DNA from: Mucilaginibacter aquaedulcis
Lineage (GTDB): Bacteria > Bacteroidota > Bacteroidia > Sphingobacteriales > Sphingobacteriaceae
Assembly: GCF_030409325.1 (NCBI RefSeq)
Contig: NZ_JAUFPR010000002.1
Span: 2,480,001-2,544,000 of the forward strand
Direction of reading: 5' to 3'
Length of the DNA: 64,000 bases
Position numbers and translations under genes: made by a program. This document shows positions 50,212 through 58,173 of this stretch, piece by piece (the stretch's first letter is position 1; every line of letters begins with the position of its first letter). The notes below the pieces were generated by a model. It searched no databases, was not told the DNA's origin, and saw only the letters and a program-made list of their open reading frames with translations.

Positions 50212-51558
50212 ATGAAGCTGATTGATCAATTGCGGGCAAGGGTAGCCAAATGGCCATACGCCCTGCTATCGGTAATGGCAGCTGTTGCGGCCTTTGGGTT
50301 GTATACGTCCATGTATGCGTTTCGAAAGGCATTTGCGGCCGGCACTTTTACCGGGCAACAATACCTGCATATTGATTATAAGGTTTGGCTTGTAATTACA
50401 CAGGTTATCGGTTACACCTTCAGCAAGTTTTATGGTATCCGCTTTATTGCCGAGGTAAACAGCAAAAACAGGGCGCGTTATATTTTAACGCTTATTGGTA
50501 TTGCCTGGCTGGCCCTGCTGGCCTTTGCCGTGGTGCCTGCCCCATATAATATTGTTTTCCTGTTTATTAACGGCTTTCCCCTGGGCCTTATCTGGGGCTT
50601 GGTTTTCGGTTATCTGGAAGGCCGCCGTTCTACCGAGTTTATGGCCGCGGTGTTGTCTATCAGCTTAATATTTGCATCGGGTTTTGTAAAAACGGTTGGG
50701 CGCACGCTGCTTACCGTTTTTCATGTGAACGAATATCATATGCCGTTTTTAACAGGCGCCATATTTGTATTGCCCCTGCTGCTGTTTGTATTTTGCATGG
50801 AACTGATGCCAGCCCCCACTGCAGAAGATAAACAACAACGTGCCGAACGCAGCCCTATGAACGCGGCCGAGCGTAAACAATTCCTGATGCGCTTTTTGCC
50901 GGGTATCATCCTCACCATTATCATATATGTACTACTCACCATAATGCGCGATGTACGTGATAATTTCGAGGTAGAGATATGGGCCGATCTGGGTGTAAAA
51001 AGCAACAGCATTTATACCAATATTGATTCCATTATATCAGTCATCGTACTGGTGGCCATGAGCTTACTTATCCTGGTCAAAAAAAACCTGAAAGCTTTCA
51101 GCATCATTCACCTGCTTATTATTGGCGGCTGTGTGCTGGTTGGTGTTTCAACCATGCTGTTCACGCTGAAACTCATTAGCTCCGTAAGCTGGATGACCAT
51201 GGCCGGCCTCGGTCTTTATTTAGGATACGTACCCTACAACGCCATATTTTTTGAGCGCATGATAGCTACCTTTAACTATCGCAGCAACGTGGGCTTTATC
51301 ATGTACGTGGCAGACTCTATGGGTTACCTGGGCAGCGTAAGTATTTTGCTGGTAAAGGAACTGGGTCGCCCTAACATTAGCTGGGGTAACTTTTTTAAAG
51401 AAGGCGTCATGATCGTAGCCGTTGTGGGCGGTATTTGCGGCGTGCTATCGCTCCTATACTTTTTACAAAGTGCCGGGGGAAGTAATTCAAAATTAAAAAG
51501 TCAAAATTCAAAAAAAAACGATCCGGAGACTGATGATCTGATAACATCATTAACCTGA
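50212..51558 (+). CDS. DUF5690/MFS-like membrane carrier
   Basis: A 448-aa inner-membrane protein with about 12 TM helices in two bundles around a hydrophilic middle loop (about 200-222, EDKQQRAERSPMNAAERKQF). It resembles the DUF5690 family of MFS carriers; the GlpT-like start (AFGLYTSMYAFRKAFAAGTF) suits an organophosphate or phosphonate substrate. Between the phosphonatase and flavin oxidase genes, it is the likely inner-membrane importer for the compound. The last 25 codons (SNSKLKSQNSKK) are encoded by a heptad array and look like an acquired tail. Confidence 0.75.
   Translation: MKLIDQLRARVAKWPYALLSVMAAVAAFGLYTSMYAFRKAFAAGTFTGQQYLHIDYKVWLVITQVIGYTFSKFYGIRFIAEVNSKNRARYILTLIGIAWLALLAFAVVPAPYNIVFLFINGFPLGLIWGLVFGYLEGRRSTEFMAAVLSISLIFASGFVKTVGRTLLTVFHVNEYHMPFLTGAIFVLPLLLFVFCMELMPAPTAEDKQQRAERSPMNAAERKQFLMRFLPGIILTIIIYVLLTIMRDVRDNFEVEIWADLGVKSNSIYTNIDSIISVIVLVAMSLLILVKKNLKAFSIIHLLIIGGCVLVGVSTMLFTLKLISSVSWMTMAGLGLYLGYVPYNAIFFERMIATFNYRSNVGFIMYVADSMGYLGSVSILLVKELGRPNISWGNFFKEGVMIVAVVGGICGVLSLLYFLQSAGGSNSKLKSQNSKKNDPETDDLITSLT
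51484..51518. repeat. Heptad-repeat array inside the carrier gene 3' end (site H)
   Basis: 7-bp words AATTCAA, AATTAAA, AAGTCAA, AATTCAA, then a run of A. Read in frame it encodes the Asn/Ser/Lys-rich tail of the carrier. It is the only array in the window lying inside a coding sequence. Confidence 0.6.
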
Positions 51559-51571
51559 TCATATTTATCAT

Positions 51572-52738
51572 ATGAATCAAGATCAATCAAAAAACTCCCC
51601 CTTCAGTGGGCAGGAGCGCTCTGCAATTATCATAGGCGCGGGCATTGTGGGTTTAGCCACTGCCAGGGCTTTAGCCACGCGTGGTTATAAAGTAACTGTG
51701 TTTGAACGTAACGAACGCGCGGTTGGAGCTTCCATCCGTAATTTTGGTATGATATGGCCTATTGGCCAGGCCACCGGCCCGTTGTTTGACCGTGCCATGC
51801 TATCGCGCAGCATCTGGAAAACCATTTGTACCGAAGCAGGTATATGGCATAATGAAGTTGGCTCATTACACCTGGCCTATCATGATGATGAGTTACAGGT
51901 AATAAAAGAATATGTGGACGTTAACCACTCCTTTCGCGATTGCGCCCTGCTGAACCCCGAGCAGGCGCTTTCCAAATCTCCCGCCGTTAACCCTAATGGT
52001 TTAAAAGGCGCTTTATGGAGCGGTGAGGATATGATCGTTGAATCGCGCGAGGCTGTAGGGCAGGTTGCTAAATACCTGGCCGAAAAGTATGGCGTAGAAT
52101 TTCACTGGAATACCGCCATCAGCCGTATTGAGCATCCCAAAGTAATTTCGGGCAGTCAAAGCTGGCAGGCCGACGAGATATTTGTATGCAGTGGTGCCGA
52201 ATTTGAAACGCTTTATCCTGAGCTTTTTGCGCAAACTCCTATAACCAAGTGCAAACTGCAAATGATGCGCCTGGTTACACAGCCCGATGAATGGCGCATA
52301 GGCCCATCGTTATGCGGTGGTTTATCCATGATCCATTACCCCGGCTTTCAGGCAGCAGCCTCATTACCTGCACTCCGCAAACGTTATGAAGAACAATACG
52401 CCACCCACTTAAAATGGGGCATCCACGTAATGGTATCACAAAATGGCAGCGGCGAGCTCACCATCGGCGACTCGCACGAATATGGCTTAGTACACGACCC
52501 ATTTGACAAGGCATTTATTAATAATTTGATAACTGAGTACTTACATACTTTTGCCACCTTTAAGGACTGGAGCTTACTACAATCATGGCACGGAATCTAT
52601 CCCAAAATGACCAACGGCGCTACCGAACTGATAGTAGAAATTGAACCCGGTGTAACCGTAATAAACGGCGTAGGCGGCAACGGCATGACACTTTCATTCG
52701 GCCTCTGCGAAGAGGTAATTGCCGCAAGGGTTGGGTAG
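51572..52738 (+). CDS. TIGR03364-type FAD-dependent amine oxidase of aminophosphonates
   Basis: A 388-aa DAO-type flavoenzyme. FAD-binding IIIGAGIVGLATARALATRG at the start, then the subgroup hallmark GASIRNFGMIWPIGQ, with a second dinucleotide-related region VTVINGVGGNGMTLSFGL at the end. This clade is characteristically found next to PhnX-like phosphonatases and is thought to oxidatively deaminate 2-aminoethylphosphonate derivatives (hydroxylated or N-methylated) to the phosphono-aldehyde. That is exactly its context here: third gene of the phosphonatase unit. Its product would be the substrate of the preceding HAD enzyme. Confidence 0.88.
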   Translation: MNQDQSKNSPFSGQERSAIIIGAGIVGLATARALATRGYKVTVFERNERAVGASIRNFGMIWPIGQATGPLFDRAMLSRSIWKTICTEAGIWHNEVGSLHLAYHDDELQVIKEYVDVNHSFRDCALLNPEQALSKSPAVNPNGLKGALWSGEDMIVESREAVGQVAKYLAEKYGVEFHWNTAISRIEHPKVISGSQSWQADEIFVCSGAEFETLYPELFAQTPITKCKLQMMRLVTQPDEWRIGPSLCGGLSMIHYPGFQAAASLPALRKRYEEQYATHLKWGIHVMVSQNGSGELTIGDSHEYGLVHDPFDKAFINNLITEYLHTFATFKDWSLLQSWHGIYPKMTNGATELIVEIEPGVTVINGVGGNGMTLSFGLCEEVIAARVG

Positions 52739-52756
52739 TTTTTGGGTAATGGACTC

Positions 52757-52786
52757 TTGTTGATAGTTCATGGATTTATAAATTTG
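52757..52786 (+). promoter_or_regulatory. Promoter of the phospholipase C gene
   Basis: TTG, exactly 19 nt, TAAATTTG: a full match to the Bacteroidota -33/-7 consensus. Predicted leader of about 200 nt, containing the R3 repeat and a heptad array. No copy of the palindromic operator is present. Confidence 0.7.
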
Positions 52787-52818
52787 TTTGTACTTTTAAA
52801 ATAAGCGCAGGCTTGTGC

Positions 52819-52931
52819 GATTCCTTCCCTGGGGAAGGAGAAGGAAAGGGTTTATGCGGTTATTTAATTTAACGTAGAAACCCCTCCCTGCTCATGCGCA
52901 ACCTCACTCACCCCTCCCAAGGGAGGGAATA
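52819..52931. repeat. Palindromic repeat, family R3
   Basis: Bounded by ATTCCTTCCCT and AGGGAGGGAAT (10 of 11 paired), with an internal CATGCGCAACCTCACTCACC. Similar in style to R1 and R2 but a distinct sequence; only one copy in the window. Confidence 0.55.
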
Positions 52932-52956
52932 ATAAAATGTTTAAATAACTGATAAG

Positions 52957-52988
52957 AACTCAAAACTCACTACTTACCACTCATTACC
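52957..52988. repeat. Heptad-repeat array before the phospholipase gene (site G)
   Basis: 7-bp words AACTCAA, AACTCAC, TACTTAC, CACTCAT ending 6 bp before the ATG. It lies in the predicted leader, over the translation start region. Single-armed. Confidence 0.6.
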
Positions 52989-52990
52989 AT

Positions 52991-55546
52991 ATGTCTCATA
53001 CCCGGAGAGATTTTATAAAAAAAGCGGCCCTGCTTACCGGTGCCGCAGGTTTTGCAAGTATTTTGCCCGCATCTATACAAAAAGCCATGGCCATTAACCC
53101 GGCCCCTGGCAGTACTTATATGGATGCTGAGCATATAGTTATACTGATGCAGGAAAACCGCTCTTTTGACCATACCTATGGTACGCTGAAAGGAGTACGT
53201 GGCTTTAATGATCCGCGGGCAATTGACCTGCCCAATAAAAACAAGGTATGGCTGCAATCAAACAGTAAAGGCGAAACTTATGCCCCTTTCCGTTTGGATA
53301 TTAAGGGCACCAAAGCTACCTGGATGTCGTCGTTACCGCATTCTTGGTCAAACCAGGTAAATGCCCGCAACGATGGCAAATATGACCAATGGCTCAACGT
53401 AAAACATTCCGGTAATAAAGATTACGCGCATATGCCGCTTACCATGGGGCATTACAACCGGGAGGATATTCCGTTTTACTATGCCCTGGCCGATGCCTTT
53501 ACCGTATGTGATCAGAATTTTTGCTCGTCACTTACCGGTACCACACCTAACCGTCTGTTTTTCTGGAGCGGTACAATTCGTGAGGAGCAGCATGAAAACT
53601 CACGTGCCCATGTGTGGAACGATGATTCGGACTTCGGCACACTGAAATGGGCTACTTTCCCAGAAAGACTGGAAGCCGCGGGTATCCCCTGGAAAGTTTA
53701 CCAGAACGAACTTTCAATTGATACAGGCTTACAGGGCGATTATGATGCCTGGTTATCCAACTTTACCGACAACCCGCTGGAGTTTTTTGACCATTACAAT
53801 GTTAACCTATACGATAAGCACATAAGCCATCTGCAAAAGAAATCAACCCTTTTGCCCGATGAGATAGCCGCCCTGGAAAAGCAAATAGCCGCTTTACCCG
53901 CAGGCGATGCCAATGCTGCCCCGCTGCAAAAACAATTGCGTCAAAAAAAGCGCGATCTTGAAAATACCAAAAAGGAAATGGCCAGCCTTGATCCGGCTAA
54001 ATTCGCCAGGCTTTCACAGCTTGAGAAAAACCTGCATCAAAAAGGCCTGGCTGTAAACACCGGCGATGCTGATTACCGCGAACTGGAAACTTTAAAATAC
54101 GATGATAATGGCACTCCTCGCGAGCTGCTGGTACCCAAAGGTGATGTATTGCACCAATTCAGGCAGGACGTAAAAACCGGGCAGCTACCTACCGTTTCAT
54201 GGCTGGTGGCCCCTGAGAATTTTTCTGATCACCCGGGTGCGGCCTGGTATGGCGCATGGTACCTGTCGGAAGTTATGGAGATACTGACAAACAACCCCGA
54301 GGTTTGGAAAAAGACTATCTTCATTTTAGCCTATGATGAAAACGACGGCTATTTTGACCATGTGCCACCATTTGTTGTACCTCACTCTAAAAAACCGGGC
54401 ACCGGCTTAACCTCTAAAGGTATTGATACCAGCGTTGAGTTTGTAACCCTGGAGCAGGAAAAGGCACGCAACGGCTTCCCTGAAATATATGATCGTGAAA
54501 GTTCAATTGGCTTAGGCTACCGCGTGCCGCTGGTGATTGCTTCACCGTGGAGCAAGGGCGGCTGGGTAAATTCAGAGGTGTTTGACCATACCTCTACCCT
54601 GCAGTTTCTCGAAGATTTCTTAACCAAAAAAACAGGTAAAAAAGTTACCGAACCCAATATCAGCACCTGGCGCCGTACCATCTGCGGCGACTTAACAAGT
54701 GTATTTCGCCCCTATACCGGTGATCAGATAGCCAAGCCTGAATTTGTTGTTAAAGATGAGTTTGTGGAGAGCATCCATAAAGCCAAGTTTAAACAACTCC
54801 CAACCTATAAGTTGCTTACTGCCGATGAAATAGTGCAGATCAATCACGATCCGCATTCATCGCCGCACATGCCACAGCAGGAACCGGGTATTAAGCCATC
54901 ATGTGCCCTACCTTACCAGCTTTATGCCGATGGCAAGCTAAGTGCCGATAAAAAATCATTTGAGATTAAATTTACAGCAAGCAATAAGGCATTTGGCCAA
55001 AAAGCCGTGGGTTCACCATTTAACGTGTATGCACCAGGCAAATATGCCAGTTTGGATAATCCGCAGCAAATGGAGCCGTTGCGCACCTGGGCCTATGCCC
55101 TTACCGCGGGCGACACCCTTGCCGACCACTGGCCGCTTCAGGAGTTTGAGAACGGCGAATATCACCTGCGTGTGTATGGCCCAAATGGCTTTTTCCGCGA
55201 ATACAAAGGCACCACGGCCGATCCACTGCTTGATGTAGCTTGCGACTATGAGCTTAATACCCTCAACAAACTTACCGGCAACATCACCCTGAAACTGAGC
55301 AACACGGGTAGCAAACCATGCACCATTCAAATTATTGACCATGCATATAAAGCTAATAATCATCAAAAGGTGATAGCGGCCAAAGGTCAGGGTACACAAT
55401 TGCTAAACCTTGCCCAAAGCCATGGCTGGTACGATTTCAGCATTAAGGTAACCGGCAGCCAAACGTATGAAAAACGCTACGCCGGTCGCGTTGAAACTGG
55501 CCAGCACAGCTACACCGACCCGCTGATGGGTAAAGTGATAGCGTAA
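52991..55546 (+). CDS. Phosphocholine-specific phospholipase C, Tat-exported
   Basis: An 851-aa phospholipase C of the PlcH/PlcN family, splitting phospholipids into diacylglycerol and a phospho-headgroup. Tat leader SHTRRDFIKKAALLTGAAGF; catalytic domain with HIVILMQENRSFDHTYGTLKG (nucleophile region), SLTGTTPNRLFFWSG, AYDENDGYFDHVPPFVVP and the C-terminal DUF756 repeats from about residue 630 (ALPYQLYADGKLSADKKSFE). About 90 residues of coiled coil (LPDEIAALEKQIAALPAG to LSQLEKNLHQKG) interrupt the catalytic domain, making it longer than the roughly 700-aa Pseudomonas enzymes. Role: release of choline- or ethanolamine-phosphate, or of phosphonate headgroups, for the neighbouring enzymes. 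Confidence 0.93.
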   Translation: MSHTRRDFIKKAALLTGAAGFASILPASIQKAMAINPAPGSTYMDAEHIVILMQENRSFDHTYGTLKGVRGFNDPRAIDLPNKNKVWLQSNSKGETYAPFRLDIKGTKATWMSSLPHSWSNQVNARNDGKYDQWLNVKHSGNKDYAHMPLTMGHYNREDIPFYYALADAFTVCDQNFCSSLTGTTPNRLFFWSGTIREEQHENSRAHVWNDDSDFGTLKWATFPERLEAAGIPWKVYQNELSIDTGLQGDYDAWLSNFTDNPLEFFDHYNVNLYDKHISHLQKKSTLLPDEIAALEKQIAALPAGDANAAPLQKQLRQKKRDLENTKKEMASLDPAKFARLSQLEKNLHQKGLAVNTGDADYRELETLKYDDNGTPRELLVPKGDVLHQFRQDVKTGQLPTVSWLVAPENFSDHPGAAWYGAWYLSEVMEILTNNPEVWKKTIFILAYDENDGYFDHVPPFVVPHSKKPGTGLTSKGIDTSVEFVTLEQEKARNGFPEIYDRESSIGLGYRVPLVIASPWSKGGWVNSEVFDHTSTLQFLEDFLTKKTGKKVTEPNISTWRRTICGDLTSVFRPYTGDQIAKPEFVVKDEFVESIHKAKFKQLPTYKLLTADEIVQINHDPHSSPHMPQQEPGIKPSCALPYQLYADGKLSADKKSFEIKFTASNKAFGQKAVGSPFNVYAPGKYASLDNPQQMEPLRTWAYALTAGDTLADHWPLQEFENGEYHLRVYGPNGFFREYKGTTADPLLDVACDYELNTLNKLTGNITLKLSNTGSKPCTIQIIDHAYKANNHQKVIAAKGQGTQLLNLAQSHGWYDFSIKVTGSQTYEKRYAGRVETGQHSYTDPLMGKVIA

Positions 55547-55568
55547 GCTAAAGAACATACAAGTATAA

Positions 55569-55606
55569 CAAAACAGGCCCTGACATTAATATCAGGGCCT
55601 GTTTTG
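55569..55606 (+). terminator. Terminator of the phospholipase gene
   Basis: A 15-bp perfect stem (CAAAACAGGCCCTGA with TCAGGGCCTGTTTTG) around an 8-nt loop and a T-rich tail, 22 bp past the stop. Between convergent genes; may serve both. Confidence 0.88.
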
Positions 55607-55636
55607 TTTAAAGCTATTCGTTATTGGGTGAGGCTC

Positions 55637-56899
55637 TTACTTCTTATCCTCCAGCACAACCCACCTGTTCACAGTATTAAATTCTCCCTCTATACAAACC
55701 TTGTAAAACTTGGATGGGATATTTTTTACATTGATCAAAGCATGTTCGTTGGTAACCGGGACTTCGGCCAGTAACTGGTAATCATCAGGTTTGCCTTCTT
55801 TGTAGTTGTTGGTTGCTGTTACCCATATCTTCACTTTACCTGTGGCGCTCATGGCTTTCCAGCTTACGTCAAGCGCACCTTGTACATAATTAGCATCGGG
55901 TTGTACTACCGAAAGCTGGCCGATGAGCGATACGCCATCTATTTCGCGCAGCTGTGCAGTAGGTACTTTTACATTTAAAAAGGTGTTGATAGATGGGGTA
56001 ATATCAACTATGCCCGGGTAGTAATATTTGGCGTAGTTGTTAAGCGGCCTGTAGCTGGTAACCATCCAGGTAGACCGCTGGCGTGTGCTTTGACCACCAT
56101 GATCTTTACCATTCAGTTCGCTACGGCCATGATCGGTGGTGATAAAAATGATCCAATCCTCTTTGAAGTTTTTCTGGCGGTATTGTATCGCCTGCCATAT
56201 GCGGCCAACCTGCGCGTCCATTTTTTCAATGGCATCATAATATTGTGGGCTATCGCCATAACGGTGCCCCATATCGTCGGTATATTCCAGGTAAACCCAT
56301 GAAAGGTCGGGCGCTTTATCCTTGATACATGCCGCCGCCGATGTTACCACCTGTTCATCAATCAGGTGCATATAATTGCCGGCCTTATCATGCGGAAACT
56401 TTACGGTATCCAGCTCATAGCCATCATAAGCAAAATCCGGGTGAATGTTGCCCGCCTGCGGCAGGCCATCGCCAATGAGTTTGGTGCGGTTATCTGTCCA
56501 GCTCGAAAAAACAGCCGTTTTCCCGTTAGGATAGGCGTTTTTAAACATCCTGAAAATATTCCAGTAGTTGTAATTAGGGTCTTTGATGTCATTACCCCAA
56601 ACGTTATGCTTATTTACCCAGCTTGAGGTAAGTAAGCTATTATAGCCATTGGCAGATATAGTTGGCGTTTGCGAGTAACCTCCTTTTTCGCCACCTACAT
56701 GCGCTCGCAGGTAGGTTCCTTGTTGAGCAATTAATTTGAGGTTGGGGGTATTCAGCTTTTCAATTACATCGGCAGGGATGCCATCGGCAATTATAAAAAC
56801 AGCTTTTTTAGTTCTTGTTTGGGCGCTCAGGCTATGAGTTGCCAACAGCATCAGCATAGCTACGCCAAGTTTAAGGGGGTTTCGCATCATATTAAACAT
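55637..56899 (-). CDS. Exported nucleotide-pyrophosphatase/phosphodiesterase-like enzyme
   Basis: A 420-aa alkaline-phosphatase-superfamily enzyme with a signal peptide (ending HSLSA-Q). Metal and catalytic elements: KAVFIIADGIPADV (Asp), QTPTISANGYNSLLTSSW (nucleophile Thr of the NPP pattern), YTDDMGHRYGDSP (D-x3-H) and FITTDHGRSELNGKDHGG (DH...H). It probably cleaves phosphodiesters or phosphonate esters in the periplasm. An AGTTTAGTA word (56913-56921), matching 9 bases of the regulon element, precedes it. The start may be 56899 or the ATG at 56890. Confidence 0.82.
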   Translation of the reverse strand: MFNMMRNPLKLGVAMLMLLATHSLSAQTRTKKAVFIIADGIPADVIEKLNTPNLKLIAQQGTYLRAHVGGEKGGYSQTPTISANGYNSLLTSSWVNKHNVWGNDIKDPNYNYWNIFRMFKNAYPNGKTAVFSSWTDNRTKLIGDGLPQAGNIHPDFAYDGYELDTVKFPHDKAGNYMHLIDEQVVTSAAACIKDKAPDLSWVYLEYTDDMGHRYGDSPQYYDAIEKMDAQVGRIWQAIQYRQKNFKEDWIIFITTDHGRSELNGKDHGGQSTRQRSTWMVTSYRPLNNYAKYYYPGIVDITPSINTFLNVKVPTAQLREIDGVSLIGQLSVVQPDANYVQGALDVSWKAMSATGKVKIWVTATNNYKEGKPDDYQLLAEVPVTNEHALINVKNIPSKFYKVCIEGEFNTVNRWVVLEDKK

Positions 56900-56968
56900 C
56901 AGTGGTACAAGGTACTAAACTACGGCCTTACAAAAATCAAGGCGTTAATAAATTGTTATGTTTTTCGT

Positions 56969-57161
56969 GGACTGGGAGACTTTTGGACTCTGAGACTTTA
57001 AGACAATAGGATAAGTTAAATGGAGTAGGAATGCATTTATCTTGAATTATTTTATCTCTTTCCTTCCTCCCATAATCTAAGAATCGCAAAAGTCCTAAAG
57101 TCCCACAGTCTCAGAGTCCATAAATCTCCCAGTCCAAGAGTCCCAAAAGTCCCACAGTCCC
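56969..57161. repeat. Octad-repeat inverted structure (site E)
   Basis: 8-bp words with fixed GAC or GTC core: GACTGGGA, GACTTTTG, GACTCTGA, GACTTTAA (56970-57004), and on the other side GTCCTAAA, GTCCCACA, GTCTCAGA, GTCCATAA, ATCTCCCA, GTCCAAGA, GTCCCAAA (57092-57161). The left arm and the complement of 57098-57135 match at about 32 of 37 positions. It occupies most of the 388-bp gap. Confidence 0.8.
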
Positions 57162-57287
57162 TATTGTTCTTCTCCAACTTTATTTCTACCTTTTGGGTGC
57201 CGTTATCGCCTACCGTACAGTTTGTTATCTTGATGAATGATAGGGATACCTGGTTAACCAATTTACCAAATGCTATAACCTATTACT

Positions 57288-57902
57288 ATGAAAAAAATGA
57301 ACATGCGTGCCCTTGTACCGGTTTTTATGATCGTAGCCGGATTTATGTTTACAACACTTCGGGCCAGCGCCCAGGCCGAGAATTGGAAACCGGACGCAGG
57401 TTTTGAAAGCCTTTTTGATGGCAGTACCCTCAACGGCTGGTGTTACCGGAGCAAGGCGGGTCAGGTAACCGAGAAATTCGATGGTAAAACGGCATCTTCC
57501 GATGGGCGTTACTCTGCCACAAATGGTATCTTAACCGTAAATTATCCGGTTGGGGTTGAACGGAAAGTACAGGAATCCTGGACCCTGCGCGAGTTTCCTA
57601 AAAACTTTATCCTGAAGATCCAGTTCCGCGCATCAAAAAATGCCGATAGCGGTATTTTCCTGCGGGGCAAACAACTGCAATGCCGCGATTACCTGGTAGC
57701 TGGCCCTTATAAAGATTTAAAAAACTACAAACCACAGGACTGGAACACCATCATAGTTACCGTGAAAGATAACATAGCTCACTGCGAATGTAACGGCGAG
57801 GTTTTGGAAGATGCCCTCATATTACCCTCAACCGGCCCCATAGGCCTGGAAGGCGACCGCGGGCAGATGGAATACCGCCATATCCAGATAAAGGAGTTGT
57901 AA
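57288..57902 (+). CDS. Secreted DUF1080 (3-keto-disaccharide hydrolase-type) protein
   Basis: A 204-aa protein with a Sec signal (to RASA-Q, about residue 28), periplasmic. The concanavalin-like DUF1080 domain has FESLFDGSTLNGW, FILKIQFRASKNADSGIFLR, KPQDWNTIIVTVKDN and GPIGLEGDRGQMEYRHIQIK, which is complete and of usual length for the single-domain form. Relatives cleave 3-keto-glucosides. Nothing adjacent supplies the matching 3-dehydrogenase, so the role is unclear. Confidence 0.82.
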   Translation: MKKMNMRALVPVFMIVAGFMFTTLRASAQAENWKPDAGFESLFDGSTLNGWCYRSKAGQVTEKFDGKTASSDGRYSATNGILTVNYPVGVERKVQESWTLREFPKNFILKIQFRASKNADSGIFLRGKQLQCRDYLVAGPYKDLKNYKPQDWNTIIVTVKDNIAHCECNGEVLEDALILPSTGPIGLEGDRGQMEYRHIQIKEL

Positions 57903-57927
57903 TAGACTTCTATATAGGCACCATTGA

Positions 57928-58040
57928 GAGGTATGAAGCAAGGGCCTCACCCAACCCTCTCCAAAGGAGAGAGCTTAAAAAAACAGTTTAAAGTCTCCCC
58001 CTTTGGGGGAGATTTAGAGGGGGCTTTTGCTTCATACCTC
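57928..58040. repeat. Dispersed palindromic repeat, family R1 copy 3 with terminal inverted repeats
   Basis: The inverse of the R1 copies at 4681 and 49309 (CCTCACCCAACCCTCTCC, then CTCCCCC-TTTGGGGGAG). In this copy it is flanked by perfect 14-bp inverted termini, GAGGTATGAAGCAA and TTGCTTCATACCTC, which may be the original ends of the element. Confidence 0.8.
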
Positions 58041-58102
58041 GTAATGACCGGCGAATGAAAGTCGTTCTCGATGCTTAAGCCCTTCGCTGTTCGAAGTCTC
58101 TG

Positions 58103-58158
58103 ACTTAGACCATTACTCCCAGGTAGTCTGAAGACTACCTGGGAGTAATGGTCTAAGT
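58103..58158. repeat. 27-bp perfect inverted repeat with 2-nt centre
   Basis: Arms 58103-58129 and 58132-58158 are exact complements around GA. The arm begins ACTTAGACCATTACTCCC and ends GTAGTCT. It sits between the R1 and R2 copies; no T tract follows. Such a cruciform would be strongly unstable unless selected or recent. Confidence 0.85.
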
Positions 58159-58173
58159 TACTGGCATATAGCC

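Noticed and set aside
34827..57161. Heptad and octad arrays as CRISPR
   Set aside because: Units are 7-8 bp without unique 30-bp spacers, and no cas gene is present.
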